Source of the DNA: Melioribacteraceae bacterium
GTDB lineage: Bacteria; Bacteroidota; Ignavibacteria; Ignavibacteriales; Melioribacteraceae
Direction: 5' to 3'
Assembly: GCA_015486905.1 (NCBI GenBank)
Contig: WFQV01000132.1
Coordinates: 1-17,448 of the forward strand
DNA: 17,448 nt
Position numbers and translations under genes: made by a program. Positions 1 through 6,214 of this stretch are shown here, piece by piece (within the stretch, counting starts at the first letter, position 1; each line of letters begins with the position of its first letter). Under the pieces are notes generated by a model. That model did not search any database, was not told the origin of the DNA, and saw nothing but the letters and a program-made list of their open reading frames with translations.

Positions 1-430
1 CCCTTTCTGTGAGAATCTGTGCTTAATCTGTGAGAATCTGTGGTTTATTTTTCTGTGCAAACCTGCCCGCTGGCAGGCGGGTCTGTGGTTTTTCTTTCCT
101 TTAACCACCAGCTTTCATTACATTTCGGCGTGGCAGGCAGATAACACAGATTATTTCACAGATTAACACGGATATGTTTTAAATTTTTCTAAATATATTT
201 TCCCTTTCTGTGAGAATCTGTGCTTAATCTGTGAGAATCTGTGGTTTATTTTTCCGTGCAAATCTTTGTTCATAATTCTTAATTGCGGCTTGCCGCGATA
301 TAGTATCCTCAATCAAATATTTGTTTTTTTTGTCAAAATATTTTAAACTTCCTGTAATAATTGCAATTTGGAAATTGGTTGCCGGCTTTGCCGCGCTAAG
401 AACATTAAGAGTAAAAGTTAGGAAGGAATT
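1..430. repeat. Gene-free repeat region downstream of the CRISPR locus
   Basis: I see no credible gene here. A 61-nt unit at 1-61 recurs at 202-262 with one mismatch (54 versus 255). It is built from short AATCTGTG words. Between the copies lie a GC-rich hairpin around 64-80 (CCTGCC/GGCAGG arms) and related words such as ACAGATT at about 144-170. Two small hairpins follow, with GCGGC-tt-GCCGC at 285-296 and CGGC-ttt-GCCG at 383-393. They resemble the palindromes at 14.5-15.6 kb. These are dispersed intergenic repeats and not a CRISPR array, because there are only two copies and no regular short spacers. Confidence 0.75.
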
Positions 431-1501
431 TTATTCGTAATTAACGGCTAATTTTTCTTTGGGAGCTTTAATAAAATATTGGGAGTCGCCGTAAATTTTG
501 TTTGTTTGTATTTCAAATTCTTCTCTTAGAGAAACATCATCGAATAGCTCGGTAATCTTCTTGTTTATCTTGGATTTAAGCGAGAGGAACTGTTCGAAAT
601 CTAACCCTTTTTGAGTCCATTCGGATGCTTTCCCTTTGGAATCGAAATAATAATTGAAGTTTTCTTCCAACACATTTTTCATTTCAAGAGCAAAATTTTT
701 TGAGATTATTTCATGTTTGCTAAGAACTTTGGAGCTTGAAATTTTTGCTTCAATGAAAGCAATGTAAAGCGCTATTTCTTTGGGAGTAAGGCGAATGGAA
801 TTTTCACCGTAACGTAATACTCTTTTTTTTAATTCCAAAATTAATTTTTGATTGTTGGTAAGGAAAGATAATCGTCTTTGGGTTGCAAGTACGATATCGT
901 AATATTTCTTGCCTTTTTTTAGGTAGGGTGAATTTAAACTGCGTAGCCTTACAAAAGGAATTTCAGCTAAAACGAGCGCTGCAATTTCTTCGGCGGATTT
1001 GGGATAAAAGTTTTTGGATTCGAATTTCTCCTCGGTTAGAACATGATAGAGTTTGTCTTGAGAGCGGGCAAAAAGGGAAAGTACCAGTGCGAGGTGTGCG
1101 GACATTGATTTGCGTCCGCCGGAAAGCGAAACGTGAAGTGCAGTATTTGCATCTGTAGTTAATTTGGAAAAAATTTCAGCCGCTTTGTTTGGGAAAAGGA
1201 CATTGTCACGGTCGGTTTTTACGTCGTAAAGTTTGGTGGTTTCTTCGGTAGCTACAATAACGTTACGTTTAAAGGTAAATTTTGGAATGGGCAAATTGTA
1301 ATCTTTGCAGAGATTTTTAAGTTCAGTATTTAGTGATATAGCGGGGGAAGAAGTTTTGCCTTCAAGAACTTTTTTACCGAGTTGGGTGGTTATTACGTAA
1401 ATTTCGTCGATTTTAATTTTCTTTTGAACCGATAGTGCAAAGAAAGTTTCGGTTACTATTTGAGGCGTTAAGCCTGATATTGCAAGTAAAATATTGTACA
1501 T
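431..1501 (-). CDS. TIGR02584/NE0113-family CARF protein (Csm6-like or ring-nuclease-like, no HEPN seen)
   Basis: This 356-aa protein probably senses or cleaves cyclic oligoadenylate made by Cas10. The N-terminal CARF-type Rossmann domain shows the family hallmarks LAISGLTPQIVTET (residues 6-19) and SLSGGRKSMSAH (125-136). The second is the GGRK loop typical of TIGR02584 proteins, which public annotation often calls CRISPR-associated ring nuclease Csm6. The C-terminal part (about 215-356) contains LTPKEIALYIAF and ends in a Y-F-I-K-A-P-K-E segment. This resembles the winged-helix tail of the family. I find no R-x4-6-H HEPN motif there; the only such spacing falls in the GGRK loop. So this is not a canonical CARF-HEPN Csm6 RNase. 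GGGAG lies 7-8 nt upstream of the ATG at 1501. It is separated from the upstream GxxExxY gene by a hairpin repeat. Confidence 0.85.
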   Translation of the reverse strand: MYNILLAISGLTPQIVTETFFALSVQKKIKIDEIYVITTQLGKKVLEGKTSSPAISLNTELKNLCKDYNLPIPKFTFKRNVIVATEETTKLYDVKTDRDNVLFPNKAAEIFSKLTTDANTALHVSLSGGRKSMSAHLALVLSLFARSQDKLYHVLTEEKFESKNFYPKSAEEIAALVLAEIPFVRLRSLNSPYLKKGKKYYDIVLATQRRLSFLTNNQKLILELKKRVLRYGENSIRLTPKEIALYIAFIEAKISSSKVLSKHEIISKNFALEMKNVLEENFNYYFDSKGKASEWTQKGLDFEQFLSLKSKINKKITELFDDVSLREEFEIQTNKIYGDSQYFIKAPKEKLAVNYE

Positions 1502-1516
1502 AATTTACTCTCCCTT

Positions 1517-1561
1517 ATTAGTGCATTCGTGGCAAAAGGGGAAAGCCACTAATGCACGAAT
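1517..1561. repeat. Hairpin repeat copy A, downstream of the GxxExxY gene
   Basis: The arms ATTAGTGCATTCGTGGC (1517-1533) and GCCACTAATGCACGAAT (1545-1561) pair at 15 of 17 positions around an 11-nt loop, AAAAGGGGAAA. An almost identical unit lies at 1950-1995, so the GxxExxY gene is flanked by direct copies. The arms belong to the ATTCGTGCATTCGTGGC family found across the CRISPR locus. The unit lies in the 5' leader of the TIGR02584 gene, but the SD (about 1509-1514) and start lie outside the hairpin. Confidence 0.85.
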
Positions 1562-1563
1562 GA

Positions 1564-1938
1564 TTAATAAACAATTCTTTTGTATTTCAGTTTAAGCTCC
1601 CCGAAATTTACAAGTAGGGCTAATTTATTTCCTGAAACCTTCAAATAATTAATTGCTTGAGCCGTAAATTCGTCGGTCAAATGAGAGACTGCTTTTATCT
1701 CAAGAATTATTTTTTCAAATACTACAAAATCGGCAAAGAATTTATGAGGCAATATTATGTTTTTGTAATTTACGATATATTCTTTTTCCCTCTCAAATGG
1801 AGTTCCGCTTTTCTTAAATTCATATTCGAGCGCATCCTTGTAAACTATTTCTAAAAATCCGGGACCCAAATTATTGTGGACTTCAAAACACTTACCAATT
1901 ATTAAATAACTCTCTTCTTTATAAATTAGATTTTCCAT
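1564..1938 (-). CDS. GxxExxY protein (PD-(D/E)xK nuclease-like, TIGR04256/PF13366)
   Basis: This 124-aa protein matches the usual length of the GxxExxY family. The naming motif is G27-F-L-E30-I-V-Y33. A nuclease-like core follows, with D70 in FFADFVVF and E80-I-K82 in IILEIKAV. The family is classed with PD-(D/E)xK nucleases, but its biological role is unknown. The gene is not a recognised CRISPR component. It interrupts the accessory genes and is bracketed by near-identical 45-46 nt hairpin repeats (1517-1561 and 1950-1995), starting only 11 nt from one and ending 2 nt from the other. That suggests it entered as a repeat-bounded cassette. The ATG at 1938 is the only sensible start; no clear Shine-Dalgarno sequence precedes it. 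Confidence 0.9.
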   Translation of the reverse strand: MENLIYKEESYLIIGKCFEVHNNLGPGFLEIVYKDALEYEFKKSGTPFEREKEYIVNYKNIILPHKFFADFVVFEKIILEIKAVSHLTDEFTAQAINYLKVSGNKLALLVNFGELKLKYKRIVY

Positions 1939-1949
1939 GATATTATTTT

Positions 1950-1995
1950 ATTAGTGCATTCGTGGCAAAAAGGGGAAAGCCACTAATGCACGAAT
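1950..1995. repeat. Hairpin repeat copy B, upstream of the GxxExxY gene
   Basis: The arms ATTAGTGCATTCGTGGC (1950-1966) and GCCACTAATGCACGAAT (1979-1995) flank a 12-nt loop. It is identical to copy A except for one extra A in the loop. It ends 3 nt before the stop codon of the 123-aa gene at 1999. The two non-pairing positions per hairpin are the same in both copies, so the copies share an origin and did not form independently. Confidence 0.85.
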
Positions 1996-1998
1996 GAA

Positions 1999-2370
1999 TT
2001 AAATTTTGTATTTCCTAAATCTTACAAATTTAAATTCTGAAATTTTCTTTTCGTTTGTATCAATAGAATTTCTTTCGGTAGTGGAAGCCACTACGGTAAT
2101 TCCCTCTGCCAGCAATTTGTTTGCAAGGTTAAAGGTAAAAGTAAGTTCGCCCATGAGATGTACGGCGTTTGTTTTGTCATTTGAGCCGCGCAACATTTGT
2201 AAACAGTGCTGGAAGTATTTACGAGAAAGTTTCTCAATTTCGTTTTCGTCTGCCGTGGGGTCAACTTGTGGGAAAGGCAAATCAATCACTTTGCCGTAAA
2301 GCTTTTCGGCTTCGGCTATTTGTCTTTTCGACCAATTTTTAACCGGGTGATTTGAAAGATTGATTAGCAT
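1999..2370 (-). CDS. Small CRISPR-linked protein with Rossmann-like pattern (candidate cOA-binding or ring-nuclease-like)
   Basis: I do not recognise a named family with certainty. The 123-aa protein has an alternating beta/alpha pattern: an N-terminal strand LINLSNHP (2-9), a strand ending GKVIDLPFP (26-34), a block HLMGELTFTF (71-80) followed by a helix and ITVVASTTER (91-100), and a final strand FKFVRFRKY (113-121). This resembles small proteins found beside type III CRISPR genes and is similar in size to small ring nucleases (Csx15, Csx16, Csx20 types). I could not confirm homology to any of them. Its ATG overlaps the csx1 stop by 1 nt (TAATG), which implies translational coupling and a role tied to Csx1, for example controlling cOA levels. 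That role is inference. Confidence 0.7.
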   Translation of the reverse strand: MLINLSNHPVKNWSKRQIAEAEKLYGKVIDLPFPQVDPTADENEIEKLSRKYFQHCLQMLRGSNDKTNAVHLMGELTFTFNLANKLLAEGITVVASTTERNSIDTNEKKISEFKFVRFRKYKI

Positions 2371-3683
2371 TAAATAATTTCTTTAATTTTTTTGTAAATA
2401 TCGTTTATTTTTTGAATAATAGATTTGTAATTCTTTTGTCCTGTTAAAAATCCGGAATGATTTACATCGTTGCGGATAGAGGATAGTTTTTCAAATTCTT
2501 TTTTAACATCGTTAAGTAAAGCATCGTTTAATAATATTTTTGTAATATTCTTGTTTTTCTTAGCTTCTCCTTCCCATTTACATGTTGGGATATTTTGGCT
2601 TTTGATTCTAATTGCGCTTGGTACTATTTTTCTGTACTTCAAGTTAGACACATTAAGGTCGTTCCTTTCAAGAATTTCGGTGATTAAAATTTCTTGTAAT
2701 ATTGTAATTGCTTGTTGGTAAAGGTTATGTTTAAGAGCCCATTCGGCAGCAACTAAACCGTTATTAATATCATCGTTTTTGAATTTACTAACTTTTGTAA
2801 TGATTGTATCAATCAGCAATTTAAATGGTTTAATTACAATTTCGGATTCTTTAAGTTTCTCAAGATTACTTGTTAACTCTTCAAAATCGAAATTAACAAT
2901 TTCTGAGCCTCTACACAGGGCAATATTGTTACTTAAATCTTTCAATAGTGAAACTGTTTTCCTAAGCAAAATTTCAGACTGCGGGAGCTTTTTTGTTTCC
3001 GAAAGAATTGATTTAATTTCATTTTTTACAAGATTTTCCAATGAATTTATATTTGCATTTTGAGTGTAATCAAATGTAGCAAGTGTCCATTCTTGCAATT
3101 TCATTAAGGGAGTGAGGTCGAATATTGGAGCTTTTCTTTTGCTAACGTCCCAATTTTCAACAACGGAAATAGATCCCAAGGATTCGAATGCCGCATAGTA
3201 AACCCCTTCGATTTTTATGTTTTTTACTTGTCGGGTGTAGTTCAACATAACAGTTAGTAAAAGGGGTAAAAATCTAAACGAATGAGTAACGTCAATAATA
3301 ACTTCGTCGTTGTCTTTGAATGTCTCGAATATTATTTCAAATATTTCCCACAAATCTTTTTCGGTTTTTCCCTCCGGAATAGTAAAATCTTTAATGGTAG
3401 TCTGGTAGTTTAAATTTTTTAATCTATTTTGTAATCCGATATTCTTCTTTCTTTCTTTGGTCTGTACATCTATTTGACCATCATCAACCCAATTTTTGTT
3501 TCTTGCTTCCTCGGTTAAAAATATTCTTACTTCCGAATCGGATTGCCAATCTTTGCAAAAATATTCAACTAAATCTTCTTGTACATACTTCGAAGGCGTT
3601 TTGCTAAGGAGTTTACCGTCCAAGAGGTGGAAACTTTCCAAATAATCGTTTGTCCCGAGAATTGAAATAAATGCTTTACTCAT
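2370..3683 (-). CDS. csx1: Csx1/TM1812-family CARF-HEPN protein (probable cOA-activated RNase)
   Basis: This 437-aa cytoplasmic effector is expected to bind cyclic oligoadenylate through its CARF domain and then cut RNA with its HEPN domain. The N-terminus has SILGTNDYLE (7-16). The TIGR02221/DxTHG-family signature appears as DVTHSFRFLP (131-140), and a conserved EGVYYAAFE segment follows (about 159-167). The C-terminal HEPN motif is R404-N-D-V-N-H409, a canonical RNxxxH, so the ribonuclease is predicted active. It starts 1 nt after the stop of a small upstream ORF (3685-3852) and overlaps the next gene by 1 nt. No strong SD precedes it, which fits coupling. Csx1 is the usual label for this class, but naming of the TM1812 group varies between databases. 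Confidence 0.88.
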   Translation of the reverse strand: MSKAFISILGTNDYLESFHLLDGKLLSKTPSKYVQEDLVEYFCKDWQSDSEVRIFLTEEARNKNWVDDGQIDVQTKERKKNIGLQNRLKNLNYQTTIKDFTIPEGKTEKDLWEIFEIIFETFKDNDEVIIDVTHSFRFLPLLLTVMLNYTRQVKNIKIEGVYYAAFESLGSISVVENWDVSKRKAPIFDLTPLMKLQEWTLATFDYTQNANINSLENLVKNEIKSILSETKKLPQSEILLRKTVSLLKDLSNNIALCRGSEIVNFDFEELTSNLEKLKESEIVIKPFKLLIDTIITKVSKFKNDDINNGLVAAEWALKHNLYQQAITILQEILITEILERNDLNVSNLKYRKIVPSAIRIKSQNIPTCKWEGEAKKNKNITKILLNDALLNDVKKEFEKLSSIRNDVNHSGFLTGQKNYKSIIQKINDIYKKIKEII

Positions 3684-3684
3684 T

Positions 3685-3852
3685 TTAGAAGCCTATTTTT
3701 CTTTTTGGTTTGGTTACTTCCGGTTTGATGGGTTCTTCAATAATTCTGTAAATATTTTCAATATTCTTATTTTGTTCGAAGTTCAATTTCTGAAGTTCCT
3801 CAATTTTTTTTAATGGTTCGCAATAATTTGCCGCGAATGCGCGAATGAACAT
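3685..3852 (-). pseudogene. 55-aa ORF: probable 3' remnant of a gene cut by the dispersed repeat
   Basis: The frame runs from ATG at 3852 to TAA at 3685-3687, 1 nt before csx1. The second half looks like a genuine charged protein terminus: helix-forming (KKIEELQKLN) followed by a Lys/Pro-rich tail ending KPKRKIGF. The first residues (MFIRAFAA) are encoded by a variant of the 17-nt repeat at 3830-3846, so the apparent start lies in repeat DNA. The simplest reading is that the repeat replaced the 5' part of an accessory gene and left its C-terminal end, still translationally coupled to csx1. I do not recognise the protein. It could also be a real short leader peptide. Confidence 0.4.
3830..3846. 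repeat. 17-nt boundary repeat, variant copy
   Basis: GCCGCGAATGCGCGAAT differs from GCCACGAATGCACGAAT at two positions. It lies at the start of the 55-aa ORF and marks the left edge of the segment between the toxin gene and csx1. Confidence 0.65.
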
Positions 3853-3867
3853 ATTTCAACTTATGAT

Positions 3868-4008
3868 TTATCTTAGGGCAACAATATTCCATTTATTCAA
3901 AGTTACATTTGGTTTAAATCTGCAGCATGGTTTAATAGCCTTTTGAGAAATTTTAACTGTATGTTGTTCGTTTATATTTCCCTGTCGACAATAAGATAAA
4001 GCTATCAT
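3868..4008 (-). CDS. Possible 46-aa small protein, unknown
   Basis: An ATG at 4008 opens a 46-codon frame ending at TAA (3868-3870). GAGG sits 5 nt upstream, a good ribosome binding site for this locus. The product is basic, with a CC pair at residues 28-29 and a third Cys at residue 7, and has no transmembrane segment. I recognise no family. It is bracketed by opposed copies of the 17-nt repeat (3830-3846 and 4032-4048). It could be a complete small protein or the N-terminal remnant of a gene whose C-terminal end survives at 3685-3852. Confidence 0.35.
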   Translation of the reverse strand: MIALSYCRQGNINEQHTVKISQKAIKPCCRFKPNVTLNKWNIVALR

Positions 4009-4031
4009 AAAAACCTCATTTATTTAATTTC

Positions 4032-4048
4032 ATTCGTGCATTCGTGGC
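4032..4048. repeat. 17-nt boundary repeat, left inverted copy around the TA module
   Basis: ATTCGTGCATTCGTGGC is the exact reverse complement of the copy at 4695-4711. The two face each other across the yefM-yoeB module. This copy is 17 nt beyond the toxin stop. Confidence 0.85.
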
Positions 4049-4065
4049 ATATTTGTGTTTACGAA

Positions 4066-4329
4066 TTAATCATAATGGAAGTGGCATTTTATTACTCTTA
4101 TTTTGTCATCCTTAATTTGGTAAATCAGCCGGTGTTCATCGGTAATGCGTCGGGACCAAAGTCCTTTATATTTATGTTTAAGCGGTTCGGGTTTGCCAAG
4201 ACCTTCAAAAGGGTGGCGGGAAATATCTTTTAACATTTCATTAATGCGCTTCAAAATTTTTTTATCGGTTTTTTGCCAATATAAATAATCTTCCCAGGAT
4301 TCTTCTACAAAAAGGAATTTATATTTCAT
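4066..4329 (-). CDS. yoeB: YoeB toxin (Txe family, ribosome-dependent mRNA endoribonuclease)
   Basis: This 87-aa protein aligns along its whole length with the E. coli YoeB pattern, including PFEGLGKPEPLKH and WSRRITDEHRLIY. The catalytic residues correspond to E48, R67, H85 and Y86 (E46, R65, H83 and Y84 in E. coli), so the toxin is predicted active. YoeB-family toxins cleave mRNA on the translating ribosome and are neutralised by YefM. The ATG overlaps the antitoxin stop by 4 nt (ATGA), the usual coupled arrangement. The module sits between csm5 and csx1 and is framed by inverted 17-nt repeats. Confidence 0.96.
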   Translation of the reverse strand: MKYKFLFVEESWEDYLYWQKTDKKILKRINEMLKDISRHPFEGLGKPEPLKHKYKGLWSRRITDEHRLIYQIKDDKIRVIKCHFHYD

Positions 4330-4580
4330 TCGTCAATTAATTGTTTTTCAAAACCTTTGCCTTCTTTGAATTTAGCTATCGCGGAGTCTAATCTTTTAAC
4401 ATTTGCAGACGAAGAAAGTTCAAGTTGAGTAGTTTGCAAAGCGTTATATTCATCGAGTGATAGCACAACTATTCCTTTGTCCTTCCCTCTGTTTATGATC
4501 AGCGTTTCCAGTTCTTTATCAATTTTGTTGAAATATTTCTTCATGTTGTTTCTAAATTCGGACATTGTAGTGGTTAGCAT
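4326..4580 (-). CDS. yefM: YefM antitoxin (Phd/YefM family)
   Basis: This 84-aa antitoxin opens with MLTTTMSEFRNNMKKYFNKI, typical of the DNA-binding N-terminus of Phd/YefM proteins. The central GIVVLSLDEYNAL block is also family-typical. The acidic/lysine-rich C-terminus would wrap the toxin. The ATG at 4580 is chosen because GGAGAT lies just upstream and the protein length fits the family. An upstream in-frame extension to about 4649 would run through the operator palindromes and is rejected. With YoeB it should bind the TGTACA operator at 4601-4627 and repress its own promoter. Confidence 0.94.
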   Translation of the reverse strand: MLTTTMSEFRNNMKKYFNKIDKELETLIINRGKDKGIVVLSLDEYNALQTTQLELSSSANVKRLDSAIAKFKEGKGFEKQLIDE

Positions 4581-4600
4581 TTTATCTCCATAAAAAATAA

Positions 4601-4627
4601 ATATGTACATATATTTGTACAAATATA
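4601..4627 (-). promoter_or_regulatory. YefM-YoeB operator: short and long TGTACA-type palindromes
   Basis: Two perfect palindromes lie immediately upstream of yefM: ATATGTACATAT (4601-4612) and TATATTTGTACAAATATA (4610-4627). Both centre on GTAC within TGTACA, with centres 12 bp apart. The E. coli yefM-yoeB operator is also a long plus short palindrome pair with TGTACA cores at about this spacing. The longer palindrome is distal to the gene. The AT-rich sequence around the sites probably contains the promoter. Confidence 0.85.
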
Positions 4628-4680
4628 GCAACATATTTTCAAAAAACAAATTATTTAAGAAATATGATTAGCGAATTAGC

Positions 4681-4711
4681 GGCTTATTTATTTCGCCACG
4701 AATGCACGAAT
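4681..4711. repeat. 31-nt repeat containing the 17-nt boundary repeat, right copy at the TA module
   Basis: The 31 nt here are identical to 11943-11973, upstream of cas6. The final 17 nt, GCCACGAATGCACGAAT (4695-4711), form a perfect inverted pair with 4032-4048 around the toxin-antitoxin genes. One repeat copy therefore lies at each end of the cas6-csm5 block and in the same orientation. Confidence 0.9.
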
Positions 4712-4774
4712 TAAAAGCAAATTTAATAATTCAAATCAACCGCCAAAGTAAATGCAATGCCGGAGTGGATTAAA

Positions 4775-6211
4775 TCACTTATTATTTTTACCTCTAATAA
4801 CCCTACCAAGATTTTCAAGTTTAGAGAGGTCTAATTCGTTGTCGTCGCTTTCATAAGCTTCATTGTTTTCTATTTTACTTTTAATATTAATCCTATTTTT
4901 TTCAAGATTAAAAATCTTAGCAATATCGTCTTTATCTTCTCTAAAATATATTACCGCCCAACCGACTGGTAATAACTCATTATTGCTTTTATTTAAATAA
5001 AAAGTTCTTGTAATTGGGGAATTCTCTTCAACAAATGGAGCTTTCCAGCCACCGGAATGCTTCCAAAAACCGAGTATTTTTCTGAACTGTTTAAATTTTT
5101 CTTTATCCTCTTTGAATAGTGCAAGACCAATTGAGTTATCGAAATAAGTTTTCCCTCCTCCGATTCTTATAACTGCACAATTGTCTCTTGAAAATTTAAT
5201 TTTTTCTTTTAAGTCATTATAATAACTTATAATCACCTCTAAATTCTTCTTAATTTTTTGCTTGTCTTCTTTACCGCCAGCAATAAACTCGTTAAACATT
5301 TCAAGTTCAAAATCCAGAACATCTAATGAAAATTTATTTACCATTTTAAATATTTCTTTGTATGTGTTTGAATTAATGGTTTGTAAAAACGGGTCTTTAA
5401 AATTCTTTTCGATTTTAAAGTTAAATTCTGTAGTAGTTTTCTCTTCTAATACTTGCGCCCAAGGTTCTGTTTTCGTGTCATCTTTGGTTAAGTAATATCT
5501 GAATAACTGAATTATTTTTGTATTGTCAGGTTCCAATAATTGCGAATCAGAAATTTGGATATGCCGGAAATCGTGACCCCAATCGATTGAATATTCATTT
5601 CCATTTTTATCTGTTTTTGTTTCTTTATGTTTAAAAAGAATTAATTCGTTATAGTCCTTCTTTTTTAATTTTACATTTTTTAAAAAATTTAACTTTTTAA
5701 ATTCATTATCTGTCAATCTGCGTTTTTTCTTATCCTCTAAAAGTTTATTAATTTCACCAACTGTGTTAAAAATACTTTTGATAATTCTTTTACCAGAACA
5801 TTTTAAATAATCATAAATAACAGCTGTTCTTATTGCTCCTTTTATTGTGCTACCTGGTAAAAAAGGTTTACCTGTTGAAGTAATAAAACTTTTCACTTCA
5901 TTTTTACCGAGATAGCCTTCGATACTAAGTTTAAAAGAAGTTAATTCTTCGATATCTGCATTCAATTTATCTTTTATGAAATTTTCCAAATCAAAACTAC
6001 CATCTTTTATCGAGTCCACATATTCGTCAAGTATTTCCATATCTTCGCTTAACAAAGATTCCAATTTATTCTGATTTATAATTAAAGCTTTACCGCCTTT
6101 CACAACAAAGTCTGTTGTGGGAGATAAATTTTTGCCTTCTTCATCGCCAATTAGAATAGGAGTTAAAGCAGTAATGTTTAATTTTTCGTTAACATATTTA
6201 TCTGATTTCAT
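4775..6211 (-). CDS. csm5: Csm5, type III-A RAMP protein
   Basis: This 478-aa Cas7-like RAMP subunit caps the Csm backbone at the 3' side of the crRNA and takes part in crRNA maturation. The N-terminal half carries the family block TGKPFLPGSTIKGAIRTA (113-130) after a ferredoxin-like start (NITALTPILIGDE, 12-24). A glycine-rich segment (VIRIGGGKTYFDNS, around residue 345-360) follows in the C-terminal half. The middle is long and lysine-rich. It is slightly longer than many Csm5 proteins. The ATG at 6211 is 3 nt after the csm4 stop, so it is part of the csm operon. It is the last gene before the repeat and the toxin-antitoxin module. Confidence 0.94.
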   Translation of the reverse strand: MKSDKYVNEKLNITALTPILIGDEEGKNLSPTTDFVVKGGKALIINQNKLESLLSEDMEILDEYVDSIKDGSFDLENFIKDKLNADIEELTSFKLSIEGYLGKNEVKSFITSTGKPFLPGSTIKGAIRTAVIYDYLKCSGKRIIKSIFNTVGEINKLLEDKKKRRLTDNEFKKLNFLKNVKLKKKDYNELILFKHKETKTDKNGNEYSIDWGHDFRHIQISDSQLLEPDNTKIIQLFRYYLTKDDTKTEPWAQVLEEKTTTEFNFKIEKNFKDPFLQTINSNTYKEIFKMVNKFSLDVLDFELEMFNEFIAGGKEDKQKIKKNLEVIISYYNDLKEKIKFSRDNCAVIRIGGGKTYFDNSIGLALFKEDKEKFKQFRKILGFWKHSGGWKAPFVEENSPITRTFYLNKSNNELLPVGWAVIYFREDKDDIAKIFNLEKNRINIKSKIENNEAYESDDNELDLSKLENLGRVIRGKNNK

Positions 6212-6214
6212 AAT

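Larger units (their letters stand above)
4581..4774. other. Intergenic region between csm5 and the antitoxin
   Basis: It contains the yefM operator (4601-4627) and a repeat block ending at 4711. I see no gene and no clear U-tract terminator for the csm operon. Confidence 0.7.

Noticed and set aside
1..262. Possible CRISPR array from repeated AATCTGTG words
   Set aside because: Only two long units 201 nt apart, nested internal words and no regular 30-40 nt unique spacers.
1120..1160. R-x5-H in the TIGR02584 protein as a HEPN motif
   Set aside because: It lies within the conserved CARF loop SGGRKSMSAH and not in a helical C-terminal domain.
4581..4649. 23-residue N-terminal extension of YefM
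   Set aside because: It would be translated from the operator palindromes, and the ATG at 4580 has a good SD and gives the family length.
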